From NCBI RefSeq assembly GCF_029989365.1, contig NZ_JAPRAQ010000032.1, positions 27,221 through 91,220 of the forward strand: a stretch of DNA of 64,000 nucleotides. The letters are read 5' to 3'. The position numbers and the translations under genes were made by a program. The stretch is from Bradyrhizobium sp. Arg816 (lineage in GTDB: Bacteria > Pseudomonadota > Alphaproteobacteria > Rhizobiales > Xanthobacteraceae). Shown here in pieces: positions 37,184 to 44,456 of this stretch; positions within the stretch are counted from its first letter, which is position 1, and the number at the start of each line of letters is the position of its first letter. Below the pieces are notes generated by a model that did not search any database, was not told the DNA's origin, and was given only the letters and a program-made list of their open reading frames with translations.

Positions 37184-38641
37184 TTATCTGAGGACAGGCT
37201 GTGTCGGAGCGAAGCCACGAAGCGGACCATGGGAAGTTGAGAGTCCGTGATTGGCGCCGGGGGGCGAAGTGGCGCCGTCGAATGGGTTCCGCCAGACCTC
37301 CTCGCTTGCGGGCTTGCAGAAATCCGGATGGGTGCATTCGCCCACCGAGCCTTGCCCCGTCAAGCTACCGAGTGCCCGCCTCACAGGGTGCGATCGGCGG
37401 CGCACATGGCGTGGAGGTGTAGCTTGCATTGCGGAGTGGGAGGTAGAGTCGCGGTCTCGAACCTTCTTGGTGTCCACCTGGTAGTTCATCCGTGCCTGCG
37501 CGTTTCTCCCTTGTTCCCAGGTCTGAAATTGCCGGAATAGTGCTTCCTTATCGGCCTCCGACTGGATATTAGCGTCGGCTGGGTTCTCTTGCAAAAATGC
37601 CTCAAAGCGTTCTCGCTTTACCGGTTCGAGGCCGTGTTGGTCGAGCCACTGCTGCGCGAGCGGCAGGCGGTTCCAGCCGGCGAGTGGTGCCGTCAGGGAG
37701 ACCTCCTTCCACTTGGGATGAAAGGGCGGGTTCTGCAAAGCGGCGAATTTCTCGAAGAAGGCGTCAACGAACAGGGCGAGCTTGCGACGACGTTCAGTGT
37801 TGGGTGCCCAATTGTACGCAGCAAGCACCGCTGGCACCGCGATCGTTTCCACCGTCTCCCCCTCGGGAATCAGGTTCGGATAGTCTTTCGAGGTCAACGT
37901 CGCCGGCAGATAATCGCTCTGCAGGGGCTTCGAATAGTCGACCGCGGCAAGATGAAAGCGGCCATCGTTCTTGAAGGTAGTGACAGACAGGTACGGCTTG
38001 CCGCCTACCACGATGACGGCGTCGAGCTCGCCCTTCTTTAACTTTTCCATTGCGATCCGCTGCTCGATATAGAGGAAGTTCGCTTTGATTCCGAGCCGCT
38101 CGAAAACTGTCAGTGCAGTCACAAACGTGCCGCCATTGGGCAGGTCGACGCTCACCGTCTTACCTTCGAGATCGCGCAGAGTCTTGATCATCTTCGGTGC
38201 GACGACCTGCATCTCCTCATTGTAAAGCTTGGTCACGTAGGTGAACTGCTTCTTGATGTTGTTGGCGAAGCCCTTCTTCTCGAGATAGTCGAGCGTGTCG
38301 GCGCGCACGATGCCGAGATCGACGCCTTTAAGAAAAAGGATGTCGGCAACGCTTTGCACCGAACCTCGACCGGTGATCGGCAGGACGCGCAGCTTACCGT
38401 CGTCGTCGAGCACGGAAGCCAAGTCTGCACCGAACTGCACGTAGGTGCCGCCGATCGTACCAGTAAGCAGTGTGACCGTGTTGGCGTTCAACGCCTTCTT
38501 GGTCGCTATCGAGCCGAATTGGAAGACTGCCTTGAGGCTGTCGCTGACCTTGGTCGGGTCATACTCGGTCTGTCCGGCATCGGCCGCAAATCCGGAAGCC
38601 ATCAAGATCATCGCGGCTAACATTCCAAGGGGCTGACGCAC
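37184..38641 (-). CDS. TAXI-family TRAP-type solute-binding protein with extended tail
   Basis: A 485-residue ORF. Residues 1-390 are a TAXI-type periplasmic receptor: a signal (PLGMLAAMILMASGFAADA), VTLLTGTIGGTYVQFGADLASVL, VQSVADILFLKGVDLGIVRADTL and GKTVSVDLPNGGTFVTALTVFERLG. The remaining 90 residues (from about DRDSTSHSAMQATPP) are Pro/Arg-rich and unlike any domain, which suggests that the original stop was lost and the frame runs into intergenic sequence. Start is GTG with a strong GGGAGGATGTT site. No DctQM membrane subunits adjoin, so the transporter is incomplete here. Confidence 0.8.
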   Translation of the reverse strand: MRQPLGMLAAMILMASGFAADAGQTEYDPTKVSDSLKAVFQFGSIATKKALNANTVTLLTGTIGGTYVQFGADLASVLDDDGKLRVLPITGRGSVQSVADILFLKGVDLGIVRADTLDYLEKKGFANNIKKQFTYVTKLYNEEMQVVAPKMIKTLRDLEGKTVSVDLPNGGTFVTALTVFERLGIKANFLYIEQRIAMEKLKKGELDAVIVVGGKPYLSVTTFKNDGRFHLAAVDYSKPLQSDYLPATLTSKDYPNLIPEGETVETIAVPAVLAAYNWAPNTERRRKLALFVDAFFEKFAALQNPPFHPKWKEVSLTAPLAGWNRLPLAQQWLDQHGLEPVKRERFEAFLQENPADANIQSEADKEALFRQFQTWEQGRNAQARMNYQVDTKKVRDRDSTSHSAMQATPPRHVRRRSHPVRRALGSLTGQGSVGECTHPDFCKPASEEVWRNPFDGATSPPGANHGLSTSHGPLRGFAPTQPVLR

Positions 38642-38799
38642 AACATCCTCCCGGCATGCGGAACCTGCCACGCAGACACAAATTATCGAATCGTTGAATC
38701 GTTCCCACGACGCTCAGTGGAACAGTGGGCCCGACCGCCGCACTGCCCTTTCTTCGGCCGTGTGGTTGGTTGCGCATGTGCAGCCGCAGGTGAGGGGTC

Positions 38800-38976
38800 T
38801 CACTCCTTGTCCTCGGTCCAACTGCGCTCGCCGCACTGGCACTCGCACATGCGTACGGCGAGGCCGCGCAATGGGTCCATCATCTTGTGAGCCAGTCGGG
38901 GTTGCGCACCGCACTTGCACCGCTGCTCTTCCCGGGTCTTCAGACCTGAAAATTTGTCGCTACTGAAAAAGTTCAT
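38800..38976 (-). CDS. Small cysteine-rich protein (58 aa)
   Basis: A 58-residue ORF from the ATG at 38976: MNFFSSDKFSGLKTREEQ, then RCKCGAQPRLAHKMMDPLRG, then MCECQCGERSWTEDKE. Two CxC clusters (CKC and CECQC) about 30 residues apart would suit a small zinc ribbon or knuckle. A longer frame upstream is compositionally poor. I recognise the type as a recurrent small Bradyrhizobium protein but know no function. Confidence 0.5.
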   Translation of the reverse strand: MNFFSSDKFSGLKTREEQRCKCGAQPRLAHKMMDPLRGLAVRMCECQCGERSWTEDKE

Positions 38977-39338
38977 GGGGATCACCCGCCGGAGGCGACT
39001 GAGGAAGTGCGAAAGTGCACAATTGTTCCGATGGGATGTTTGGACACCGCTATGACAACGAGTTGCGCCTGTTTGCTGATCGGGAATACATGGCAATGCG
39101 CGCTCTGATTCGGCTGCGCCGACGGCCTCAGCATCCGGTGCCAGTCCCCGGCGATGCGCGAGGCCGTTTTCGTTGTTGGAGCTGCGGTCCCAAAAGTAAA
39201 AGCGCCGCCCGCTTAAATTGAAAGCGCAGGCGGCGGTCTTCCAGCCCCGCGAGGGAGATTGTAAAATCCCGATACCAATCTGTCTGAGCGCGCCAAGCCA
39301 AGGTTCAATGCGCCCCCACGCCACCTTACTGAGGCGCC
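38977..39338. other. Gene-free stretch
   Basis: No start signal, domain or shared repeat is visible. The minus frame upstream of the cysteine-rich ORF stays open across it, but its residues look like translated intergenic DNA. Confidence 0.4.
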
Positions 39339-39479
39339 TTAATTCATCTTGCGACGGAGCTTCTTGATGATCGCTCGGAGGGTTTCGATGTATTCCTCAA
39401 CGACCTGCCACGCCTCATCAAGCTGGGAAGGCTCTAGGGGCAATTCTTGTCCCGGGCGCGGTTCGTCGGGCTTGGTCAT
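39339..39479 (-). CDS. Very small helical protein (46 aa)
   Basis: A 46-residue ORF: MTKPDEPRPGQELPLEPS, then QLDEAWQVVEEYIETLRA, then IIKKLRRKMN. A Pro-rich acidic start is followed by one long amphipathic helix with a basic end, a protein-like pattern unlikely from random GC-rich DNA. The ribosome site is weak. It could be a small regulator or a remnant; no family is recognised with confidence. Confidence 0.4.
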   Translation of the reverse strand: MTKPDEPRPGQELPLEPSQLDEAWQVVEEYIETLRAIIKKLRRKMN

Positions 39480-39558
39480 CGCCAGATGGTTGATCCGAGG
39501 CTGGCGCATTGTACGCGATACTCAAGGAGCCGCGCCAGGGGAGAGCGCCGCAGAGTGA

Positions 39559-39767
39559 AACAAACCCGCTCCCTTGAAGAACGAATGGCCGAACAAGCCA
39601 CCAAGCTCAAAACAACTGGCCAGCTAGTTACCGGCCGGAGCCGAACCGGCCAAGCGCGAGCTGTTCAACCAATCGCAAACCATCTCTCGGTTCTAGCAGA
39701 CCAGGTTGAGATGGCGATGGAGAGGAAGCCGCCAACTGAGGCGACCTTATCCCATCTTCCGCTCTAG
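39559..39767 (+). pseudogene. Mosaic remnant of two small ORF families
   Basis: The frame from the GTG at 39559 begins VKQTRSLEERMAEQATKL, like the start of the 70-residue protein at 40667-40879 (IKQTETLEERLTHEADRL). It ends with IANHLSVLADQVEMAMERK, which looks like the tail of a second small family (KRELFxxxAxHLxxLAxxVExAM) whose head is at 40515-40619. Between them another frame reads AEPAKRELFNQS. I infer a fused, frameshifted relic. Confidence 0.4.
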
Positions 39768-39942
39768 CAGCGGGAAATGACCCCACTCGCGCCGACGGGC
39801 CTATCACATCGTACTCGAACGCTACCCCCTCGGGATCGTTCTCATCGAGCCAATCCTTGGCAGCGTCTTCGGTCGCGAAGACCTTGAGATGCTCGACGTC
39901 ACCGACCTGCTTAGTGGGGTTCACGTAGATGAAAACCTTCAT
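39628..39942 (-). CDS. Small hypothetical protein, MKVFIYVN family
   Basis: A 104-residue ORF. The first 50 residues (MKVFIYVNPTKQVGDVEHLK, then VFATEDAAKDWLDENDPEGV, then AFEYDVIG) form a compact beta-alpha unit of a kind seen repeatedly in Bradyrhizobium. The rest is Arg/Ser/Pro-rich and runs antisense over the mosaic remnant at 39559-39767, so the genuine protein probably ended near residue 50. GGTAAAAAAGACC precedes the ATG. Confidence 0.5.
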   Translation of the reverse strand: MKVFIYVNPTKQVGDVEHLKVFATEDAAKDWLDENDPEGVAFEYDVIGPSARVGSFPAARAEDGIRSPQLAASSPSPSQPGLLEPRDGLRLVEQLALGRFGSGR

Positions 39943-40344
39943 TGGTCTTTTTTACCTTTCGGCATGCCAAAGGCGGAGAGCCGGCGCCGACTGCAGGGTG
40001 ATTGCGGGGATAGGTCGGGGCCGCTCCGCCAGCCCGGCGGCGAGCCAGCAAAGCCGTAACAGAGTCTGAGGTCGCCGGTTCCTGAGGCAGCCATACTCCC
40101 CCGCTAAACTGTGAGAACACCGGCGCGATTTAACGGCTCTGTCTCGACCGCTTTGAGATCGAACATATATGTACGGGTACCAAAACTTGACGGTCGGGGC
40201 CGCCCCCTGTTGGTAACTGGCCTGTCCCCAACTCAGGGACCTACTTTGATTTTCACAGAGGCCCAAATTGGATAGTGACGTGTTTTTAGATCGGCTCTAA
40301 AATCGATCCCGCTTCGGAACGAGGCGGTGTTTTGGAGCTGAATC
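39943..40344. other. Gene-free stretch with an R3 copy and an ICE-like palindrome
   Basis: Between 39995 and 40050 is a partial copy of the GC-rich repeat R3 (TAGGTCGGGGCCGCTCCGCC, then GCGAGCCAGC). At 40284-40302 is an ICE-like palindrome, listed separately. Otherwise I see no gene. Confidence 0.5.
40284..40302. promoter_or_regulatory. ICE-like palindrome (possible Irr site)
   Basis: TTTTAGA-TCGGC-TCTAAAA is a perfect 7-bp inverted repeat with a 5-bp spacer. The iron control element bound by Irr in Bradyrhizobium has the form TTTAGA-N5-TCTAAA, which this matches. It lies 42 bp before the ATG of the frameshifted small ORF at 40345. The match is seen; binding and function are inferred, and the downstream gene appears broken. 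Confidence 0.4.
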
Positions 40345-40495
40345 ATGCGAGGATTTCGGGCTTACATCATCGGGGAAGACGGGCACATAGCCATGCGCAA
40401 GGGAGCAAGCCGAGCAGCTTGTCGACGGGCACGCAGTAGAGCTTTGGGAAGGCGCAACCAAGATCGCCAGGTTCGAACCCATCCAGAGGCACTAA
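40345..40495 (+). pseudogene. Frameshifted small RAYIIG-family ORF
   Basis: The ATG at 40345 (GGAGCTGAATC upstream) gives MRGFRAYIIGEDGHI. A second frame, from about 40400 to the TAA at 40493, gives AEQLVDGHAVELWEGATKIA and then RFEPIQRH. The two parts together look like a known small bradyrhizobial protein (head RAYIIGxDGH, tail LVDGHxVELWxxxxKIAxFEP) with a middle piece lost and a frame change near 40395. Confidence 0.55.
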
Positions 40496-40514
40496 CGGCA
40501 GACAAGGCACCTTC

Positions 40515-40619
40515 TCATCGGCCAAGGCGGACCTTTGATCCAGCTGCGAGATCGCGGATGAGGGCACACTCGGCCGCGTCCGTCCGCAGCTTCTCAAGTT
40601 GGGCTTGGTAGTCGTTCAC
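40515..40619 (-). pseudogene. Truncated small ORF (DYQAQLEKL family)
   Basis: From a GTG at 40619 the frame gives VNDYQAQLEKLRTDAAEC, then ALIRDLAAGS, and stops after 34 residues. This is the head of the small family whose tail appears at 39700-39767 on the other strand. The missing half suggests truncation by recombination. Confidence 0.4.
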
Positions 40620-40666
40620 AGAGGTCGTCCGCTTTGCCCCGAGTTTCACCCCCGGAACAAGCGTGG

Positions 40667-40879
40667 TCAACCAGATTTTGGGGGTTGCGAGCCGGGCGAT
40701 CTTAGCCACTCGCTGATGTGCATGCCGGTCTCGCACTGGCGGGCTTGCCGCAACAGATGCTCCCGTTTCATGCCGGGCCTCAGTTTCTTGGCCTCCTCAC
40801 GAAGCCGATCAGCTTCATGAGTCAGACGTTCTTCCAACGTTTCTGTTTGCTTGATGCGACGCCGACGCTTGATGGTCAT
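40667..40879 (-). CDS. Small basic helical protein (70 aa)
   Basis: A 70-residue ORF (MTIKRRRRIKQTETLEERLT, then HEADRLREEAKKLRPGMKRE, then HLLRQARQCETGMHISEWLR). It has a basic N-terminus and two amphipathic helices and ends SPGSQPPKSG. GGGAGAGCGCC stands before the ATG at 40879, a good site. I recognise the family as a recurrent Bradyrhizobium small protein of unknown role; a decayed relative lies at 39559. Confidence 0.6.
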   Translation of the reverse strand: MTIKRRRRIKQTETLEERLTHEADRLREEAKKLRPGMKREHLLRQARQCETGMHISEWLRSPGSQPPKSG

Positions 40880-41386
40880 GGCGCTCTCCCGGTTCGAGTA
40901 GGGCGGGAGCGCTACCGGCGTTCTCATCACCGACTGATGCCACGGGCCGAGCGGCGATCGCGAAATCATACTCCAGGTAGCGATCGGAGTATGTGGACAA
41001 GTGCACACAGCAGCCATTGGGGCCGGGAAGCCGCCCGCGTAAGCCAGCGGGCACCGTCACAAACCTGTGGCACGGCCATTGCACAATTCAAACTAACTGG
41101 GATTTCAGAACTCAGTTTGAGAATGAGACGCTGCCGGGACATGCATTTCGAGCCCGGCAGCGTTCTATTTCGAGACTGGTGGAACAGCCACTCAACTTGC
41201 ACAGTCCCATGGACGGTCGAGACTTGGCTCGATGGTCGGACGAATTGATCTGGCTGGCGGCGTTGCACTGTCGGCCCGGTAGGCGCGTCGGCCGTCCCAA
41301 GGGCGATCCGGGTGGTTCTCGTAAACCCAGCGGTCGTCACAGTTGATGCACGTCGTGGTCATTGCACCGGCGGCCAGCGGCTTTTC
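40880..41386. other. Gene-free stretch
   Basis: Several frames stay open on both strands, none with a ribosome site, domain or plausible codon pattern. I see no repeat here that is shared with the rest of the window. Confidence 0.4.
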
Positions 41387-41740
41387 TTAGCAAGCGACCC
41401 CGCCCAAGGGCAGCGCTAGCTGCATGTCGAAGCGCCTTGTGGCGTTAGCGGCGATGAAGGCTTGCAGTGCAGACGAGATCTCGGCATCGGTGTCGGCTGC
41501 GCGCTGGGCCAGGGCGTTGGCAACGTCGGAAGTCGCATCCCGCGACCAGCCCTCGGCGGTATTGAAGGATACAATCCGGACCGGATAGGCGTACTGCCCA
41601 GACAGGAGATTTTGCAGGACGCCCTCGAGGTCAGTGTCAGCCGTCATCCGTCTCGCGCCAGGCGCAACCGGCGCGCGCGCCGAAGTCTTCAAGTACTCGC
41701 GGTCGAGGCGGTCGGCCCGCACGATCGAGGAGGAACGCAT
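41387..41740 (-). CDS. Hypothetical protein (117 aa), FNTAEGW family
   Basis: A 117-residue ORF whose middle, LEGVLQNLLSGQYAYPVRIVSFNTAEGWSRDATSDVANALAQRA, is protein-like and of a type I recognise in Bradyrhizobium. The segment RADRLDREYLKTS near the N-terminus supports the start at 41740, although no Shine-Dalgarno precedes it; an ATG at 41647 with GAGACGG is the alternative. The DNA around the start recurs in part near 43640. Function unknown. Confidence 0.5.
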   Translation of the reverse strand: MRSSSIVRADRLDREYLKTSARAPVAPGARRMTADTDLEGVLQNLLSGQYAYPVRIVSFNTAEGWSRDATSDVANALAQRAADTDAEISSALQAFIAANATRRFDMQLALPLGGVAC

Positions 41741-41850
41741 ACGCTACTCTGACTACAAGGGGCACGGAGACGGCCCCGGCTCCAGGGGGGGCAAGGGGGT
41801 AGGCCGGGGCCGCTCCGCCGGCCTTGGCAACGAGCCAGCGACGACTCAAA
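41741..41850. repeat. Dispersed repeat R3, longest copy
   Basis: TACAAGGGGCACGGAGACGG, then CCGGCTCCAGGGGGGGCAAG, then GTAGGCCGGGGCCGCTCCGCC. Related copies are at 44703-44790 (adjacent to and inside the RHH ORF tail) and, shorter, at 39995-40050. It is GC-rich with strand asymmetry. The rest of the gap to 42035 holds no gene. Confidence 0.6.
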
Positions 41851-42035
41851 TAGTCGCTCGCCCTTGTTGTTCCTGCGAGCCGGCAAGATCGGGAAAAAAT
41901 GGCACCGGCCGGAACGCACAAGAAGTTGGCTGAGTTGAATTATGAACCTCGCGCTCCGGTAATCGGCGCCGAGCGCGTAGCCTGGAGAGGCGGCAAACCA
42001 GTCCCGTGAATTGCCAGCATGGCCGCGAGAGTATC

Positions 42036-42254
42036 ATGATGGACACGACTGTGACGTTCGATGAGCTGCGACAGATAGAGCGCGATGTCGTCGAGGGAGA
42101 ACGGCAGCTCGCAAAGCAAGAGGCGCTTATTGTCGAACTAAAGCGCCAGCGCCAAGAGACGACCAAAGCTGAGGCCGAACTTGAACGGATGCGCGCAGAT
42201 CAGCGACTTCGGGAGCTGGATCGACAACGTCTCCTGTCAAGGCTGCAGCCCTGA
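42036..42254 (+). CDS. Small coiled-coil protein (72 aa)
   Basis: A 72-residue ORF from the ATG at 42036. After MMDTTVTFDELRQIERD it is one continuous charged helix with heptad spacing (VVEGERQLAKQEALIVELKR, then QRQETTKAEAELERMRAD, then RLRELDRQRLLSRLQP), a probable coiled coil. GCGAGAG lies upstream. No membrane or metal motif is present. Function unknown. Confidence 0.58.
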   Translation: MMDTTVTFDELRQIERDVVEGERQLAKQEALIVELKRQRQETTKAEAELERMRADQRLRELDRQRLLSRLQP

Positions 42255-42354
42255 TATCGCACCGCAATGACGCTGTTAGTGCTCAATTCGTCGCCGGGCA
42301 AGGGCGAGCCAATCGTGCGTGGAACTTCGAGTGCGACTGCTGGTTTTTCCCGCC

Positions 42355-42632
42355 ATGGCGGTGTTTTACTTTGATCTTCATGGTAGTGACGGGGAGCTTC
42401 GCGACGACGAAGGGAGCTCCATGATTTGACGGCGGCGCGTCGTTTGGCAATCGAAGCACTAGGGCAGATCATCATCGATGATGGCTTCAAAGATCAGTAC
42501 GGACTAAAGTCCATCAGAATCCGCGACGACGGTGGTGAAATCTTACGAGTTTCCGCAACGCGAATTTTGCAGCTCAGCGGAAAGGTGCAGGCGCGCCAAG
42601 CACAATGCGGAGACGAGGCGCGCTCCCTGTAG
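42355..42632 (+). pseudogene. DUF6894-like small protein with a -1 frame break
   Basis: The ATG at 42355 gives MAVFYFDLHGSDGELRDDEG, the usual opening of DUF6894-type proteins, then stops at 42427. In the -1 frame the sequence carries on without a gap: ELHDLTAARRLAIEALGQII, then YGLKSIRIRDDGGEILRVSAT. The switch occurs at GAAGGGAGC (42410-42418). A one-base loss is the simplest reading; a -1 ribosomal slip on GGGA is possible. The C-terminus runs on to 42632. Confidence 0.6.
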
Positions 42633-42681
42633 GAACTCCCGCACGAAGTGGTCGTTAGCGCCGCGTTGGGAGATCGGCTTC

Positions 42682-42891
42682 ATGAAAATGTTGGTGGAAT
42701 ACCTAGATCGCGCGGTGCAGCTTGAGCGATTAGCGTCAAGCGAGCGCGATACAAATTTTAAAAACCAGCTACTTTCGCAGGCGTCGGCTTATCGAGGGCT
42801 CGCCGCCAAACGGGCCAAAGATTACGGACTACCTGCGCCAAGCCGCTCCGAGATGGCGCATTTTCGATTAAGTCGAGTGAACCGCTCATAG
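42682..42891 (+). CDS. Small helical protein (69 aa), LVEYLDRAVQLERLA family
   Basis: A 69-residue ORF: MKMLVEYLDRAVQLERLAS, then NFKNQLLSQASAYRGLAAKR, then AKDYGLPAPSRSEMAHFRL. Two amphipathic helices with a Pro-rich end form a recurrent Bradyrhizobium small-protein type. GGGAGATCGG precedes the ATG. It could be co-transcribed with the frameshifted DUF6894-like gene 49 bp upstream. Function unknown. Confidence 0.58.
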   Translation: MKMLVEYLDRAVQLERLASSERDTNFKNQLLSQASAYRGLAAKRAKDYGLPAPSRSEMAHFRLSRVNRS

Positions 42892-42942
42892 GACTTCATA
42901 CTGATAATCCACGTTACGGTTTGCCCACGCCCGGCCGCGCGA

Positions 42943-43293
42943 TTAGGGCACGTTCAGTAAGTTGGTGATGCAGATTCGAAGTTGGTCGATCTGAAATGGC
43001 TTTCGAAGCCTAGGTCGGGACAGGAATTTCTCCGGTACGCCGTCGCTGCCATAGCCGCTTGCGAAGGCGAATGGGATATTGCGGACCTGTAAAGCATCGG
43101 CGACGGACACGCTCGTTTCCCCACCGAGGTTAAAGTCAAGGATGGCAAAATCAAACTCTGCGCTGGATGCCAACGCAAGAGCCTGCGTTAAATTCGCGGC
43201 CTCAGCCGACACTGTATGGCCAAGCTCTTCGAGCATGTCCGCCACCATCATGCGGATCAATGCTTCGTCCTCTATGAGCAATACTGAAGCCAC
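42943..43293 (-). CDS. Single-domain response regulator (CheY-like receiver)
   Basis: A 116-residue stand-alone receiver. Seen are the acidic pair in VLLIEDEALIRMMVADMLEELGH, the phosphoacceptor Asp in FDFAILDFNLGGE, the Ser/Ala switch position in IPFAFASGYGSDG and the Lys in RLRKPFQ. No output domain follows. It starts 8 bp after the end of a 69-residue ORF in the same direction, so the two form a small operon. No histidine kinase is near; it probably receives phosphate from a kinase elsewhere. Confidence 0.9.
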   Translation of the reverse strand: MASVLLIEDEALIRMMVADMLEELGHTVSAEAANLTQALALASSAEFDFAILDFNLGGETSVSVADALQVRNIPFAFASGYGSDGVPEKFLSRPRLRKPFQIDQLRICITNLLNVP

Positions 43294-43301
43294 AAAAAAA
43301 C

Positions 43302-43511
43302 CTATTGGCGCTTGATGAGCGCAGCCTTTGCAAACGCTCTTAGCGCCGCGCTCCGCAGCTCGTTCAAAGTCGTGTGGCCCGATTCTGCCACTTCCAAAAG
43401 TTGGTCGGCGATCAGCCTCCGGCTTTCATGGTCGCCGCCATTTGGCAGCTCGCAGCAGGCTTCTTCCAGCACTACTTCCATGTTTGACTTTATGCGGTCG
43501 GACAGCTCCAT
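43302..43511 (-). CDS. Small hypothetical protein paired with receiver (69 aa)
   Basis: A 69-residue helical protein: MELSDRIKSNMEVVLEEACC, then ELPNGGDHESRRLIADQLLE, then AESGHTTLNELRSAALRAFA. The ATG at 43511 has CCGGAG 8 nt upstream. It lies 8 bp before the receiver gene. The middle HESRRLIADQLLEVAESGHTTLNEL suggests a helical bundle that could bind the receiver or an RNA; this is inference from pairing only. Confidence 0.65.
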   Translation of the reverse strand: MELSDRIKSNMEVVLEEACCELPNGGDHESRRLIADQLLEVAESGHTTLNELRSAALRAFAKAALIKRQ

Positions 43512-43674
43512 CCGACATCTCCGGCAGGTAACGGGAACTACCGGCAATATGGAACCCTCTGCCGCGTGGCGTCAATACGCCATAGCGGCGGGTGGTCTCG
43601 GATGGTAAATTTGTGGAGCTGATCGGCCCGCATGATCGAGGGCGAGGAACGCATACGCTGACCGTCCATATTCC

Positions 43675-43881
43675 GTGTCCGAAGCCGCGGCGGGCAAGCT
43701 GATCAAGCTCGCGAAGAGCATTGAAGCCGTGGACGGCCGCATTCACATCGAGAGGATCAATTACCCGTTTCTGTCGAAGAATGGCTGCAAGGCCACCGGG
43801 CCCGAATTCGGCGCCGGCTGGCTCGAGCTGCACGAGAGCCGGACTTACGTGCGGCTAAACAAGACAGTTGATCAGATGTAA
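43675..43881 (+). CDS. Small winged-helix-like hypothetical protein, possibly decayed (68 aa)
   Basis: A 68-residue ORF from GTG: SEAAAGKLIKLAKSIEAVDG, RIHIERINYPFLSKNG, then GAGWLELHESRTYVRLNKTV. The end (GWLELHESRTYVRL) looks like a wing, and the middle seems to lack a recognition helix compared with related bradyrhizobial small proteins, so an internal deletion is likely. Confidence in function is low. Confidence 0.42.
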   Translation: MSEAAAGKLIKLAKSIEAVDGRIHIERINYPFLSKNGCKATGPEFGAGWLELHESRTYVRLNKTVDQM

Positions 43882-44224
43882 GCGAAAACGTCCTCGCGCA
43901 TCACCGGGCTGGCACCGAATGCTGAGGCCGTTCGGCGCTAGCGAATCAAAACGCGCGCACTGCCATTTTTTCCCAACCTAAAGTGGTCGGGGCACTAACA
44001 AATGTTTGTTGAAGTCTCTTTGCCGCGTCAGTCGAAGGCAATGCCTAGACGGCGTTCCTTTCGCCAGACGATGTGACATGGTCGCCTGCAATTAGGACAT
44101 TCAGGTTGCCAGATTTTCCCTATATGTAACGCCTCGGTGAACGAAGCCGTTTTGACGAGGTCTCGAAACGCTCCGGAAACAGACCGCGCTCACTCTGAAC
44201 TTTGGAATTAAGAGGGGAGCCAAA
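43882..44224. other. Gene-poor stretch
   Basis: A minus-strand frame at 44028-44120 reads PECPNCRRPCHIVWRKERR, which looks like half a zinc ribbon, but it has no start codon before the preceding stop. Nothing else is supported. Confidence 0.4.
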
Positions 44225-44338
44225 ATGATTACACTCAAAGTGATTGCATCTGCGCTTGGTGCCGGAATTCTGTTTTCGATCTTTTCGGGAGACTTCGGCG
44301 CAGATCTCGTTCTGGCCGTGGTCGCGTGCCTGACATAA
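44225..44338 (+). CDS. Very small membrane protein (37 aa)
   Basis: A 37-residue ORF: MITLKVIASALGAGILFSIF, then SGDFGADLVLAVVACLT. Two hydrophobic stretches separated by SGDFGAD would give one or two short membrane passes. GAGGGGAGCC ending 3 nt before the ATG is among the best ribosome sites in the accessory half. It is too short for ordinary gene callers. Function unknown. Confidence 0.55.
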   Translation: MITLKVIASALGAGILFSIFSGDFGADLVLAVVACLT

Positions 44339-44456
44339 GGCTCCAGCCGGCGGCGGAAAGGACGCCGGCTCGCCGCCTGCTAGCGCGCAGGCTTCACGTA
44401 AGTGATGATTGCCACAACGGCAGCGAGCGCAAAGCCATCGAGCGCCAGGAACAGCC

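Noticed and set aside
44028..44120. A minus-strand zinc-ribbon-like peptide (PECPNCRRPCHIVW)
   Set aside because: There is no start codon between it and the preceding in-frame stop, and only one complete CxxC pair.
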